From NCBI GenBank assembly GCA_019843655.1, contig JACDQD010000002.1, positions 1,188,585-1,252,584 of the forward strand: a DNA stretch of 64,000 nucleotides. Reading direction: 5' to 3'. Origin of the DNA: Lethocerus indicus. Lineage: Eukaryota; Arthropoda; Insecta; Hemiptera; Belostomatidae. The notes under the pieces are model-generated. The model was not told the DNA's origin. It searched no databases and saw only the letters and a program-made list of their open reading frames with translations. The position numbers were made by a program, and so were the translations under genes. Positions 62,801 through 64,000 of this stretch are shown in pieces (the stretch's first letter is position 1; each line of letters begins with the position of its first letter).

Positions 62801-64000
62801 TGTTAAATATGAAATTCTAGATAATTAACGGAAATGGCGCTCCCTGTATTTAACCGTAAGGGAAGGTTGTCCATGTCGTCTGCTCGAATTGGAAAGAAAT
62901 TATGGTCTCAATTATTTCGCTAAGCCTCGAAGTTATTGCACAGAAGAATGTTTGTTTCAGGCAATTCTCAGGATTTGTCAATCTCGTTACGATTCAATCC
63001 ACTCAGGTTGGGTCGCAAGAAACGGAGAAACACGGCCCACACGCTACCCATTTTTCTTGTCACGCACCAGGGAATTTCCGTATTCAATCTTTTAAATTTT
63101 CGTATTAAATTTCCATCAAAATCAAACTGACGGGAAATAAAAGAGAAGGGTAGAATTTCATGTACGTTTGGTGTGATTAACACCGACCCTAGAATGAAAT
63201 GCGCACCAAGGGTAAATACAATATGTATATTTACAAGGGTATACGAGTAGGTGAATAGTGCCACTATTGTCTCAATAACTTGTAGACCAATATAGAAGAT
63301 ACAAAAGTTATATTTATAAAACCGTTCTATAATCTTTAAAATATATAAAATCTGTACAGTGTTTATCCAAGGAATGTAATCTGAACATAAATTAATTTAT
63401 TATCGAACTACCGAAATTTCAGTTGAACACTTGGTTTAAAAGTAGAAATTGCGCTCTGTATTCAGTCGGTATTGTTCCAAATAACAAGCTGTTTGGAAGG
63501 GTTCCGAGATTCATTCAACTTCAACTTCGGCTTCAGACAAAATGATGTCCAGTCATCAAACGGGACAATAGGCCCGGACTGATGATTAACCTTATTAAAT
63601 ATCAGACATTTGTCAAAGGCCAATAGCAAGGGGGTGGGGGTGGGGGGATGAGGGGCTCAATACTAATTTCGCAATATTACGCAAATTCCAAACTGAGGGC
63701 CAAAAACAATTGAGGAAACTCGTAGGCCGTTCGGGAGGAAAGCGGGGGGGAGGGGGCGAGGGGACCGACAATTTTAATAAGAGGAGCAACACAGCACCCC
63801 TTTTGGACTTTGAACTCTCCCCTCTGCCTCTGGCTGTGTATAGGCATAATCGGTGAAAGCGATCAACTATTAATTATTCGTTTATTGATAATGAATATAT
63901 CCGCGATGCAAAATTGGAATATTTCCGAACGGGACGAAAACACAACATCGCGGAAATCCAATCAAAATCTACCCACAGGTATGTAGTAAACACCTTTGCC
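59823..64000. other. Non-coding stretch at the window end
   Basis: It holds a (GA)n array (about 60003-60024), a weak hairpin-family scrap near 60350-60410 (tacctgtttcgg and ccaaaccggcgaggggaagc), CCCT repeats near 61861-61885, two small perfect inverted repeats (62334-62350 and 62528-62551), and a (TA)n array at 62719-62742. No 5' exon of the Ig gene is supported. Confidence 0.45.

Noticed and set aside
1..64000. Bacterial-type features (operons, Shine-Dalgarno sites, terminators, CRISPR arrays, attachment sites)
   Set aside because: The sequence is clearly animal intron DNA with spliced exons; nothing resembling these features was found.

Overview
The window is eukaryotic nuclear DNA, almost certainly from an insect. 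There is no operon-like gene packing. The only convincing host coding sequence is three short exons with canonical GT-AG borders on the minus strand, separated by very large introns. The transposons are typical of arthropods (mariner, Jockey-type LINE, piggyBac-like). The many intact CpGs, the long (TA)n, (CT)n and (GA)n arrays and the mononucleotide G/C runs resemble hymenopteran introns, but that order-level guess is weak.

Host gene: minus-strand exons at 43914-43817, 20347-20173 and 12382-12183 join in frame. They encode the end of one immunoglobulin domain of a neuronal Ig-superfamily adhesion protein (klingon / lachesin / CG34353-like) and the first strands of the fibronectin type III domain that follows it. 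The introns are 23,469 bp and 7,790 bp, with at least 20 kb of intron upstream and 12 kb downstream inside the window. The window is therefore essentially the middle of one giant gene. No start codon, stop codon or promoter of the gene was found.

The introns hold the rest. (1) Four short, non-autonomous mariner derivatives with TTGGGTTGGCAAC-type ends lie at 6994, 13754, 24174 and 37261; three are deletion relatives with enlarged inverted ends. (2) A different, internally deleted mariner lies at 10876-11597 with CGAGGTCTGTTC ends. (3) Six short pieces of the 3' part of a Jockey-type LINE reverse transcriptase lie at 1768, 8074, 20430, 45645, 52045 and 56797; three share the same 5' boundary. 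(4) Two piggyBac-like elements of about 550 bp lie at TTAA sites (22790 and 55502). (5) An unclassified hairpin repeat family, with the core CTACTGAAGATGGCGAG followed by CCGAAACCGGTCT, has copies near 841, 9664, 27732, 58190 and 59362 and scraps elsewhere.

Between these are microsatellites, G/C homopolymer runs and single-copy AT-rich intron sequence in which I recognise nothing. No tRNA, rRNA, CRISPR array or bacterial-type feature is supported. The best candidates for something undescribed are the hairpin family, the Jockey-derived pieces with a shared 5' end, and the mariner derivatives with enlarged inverted arms.
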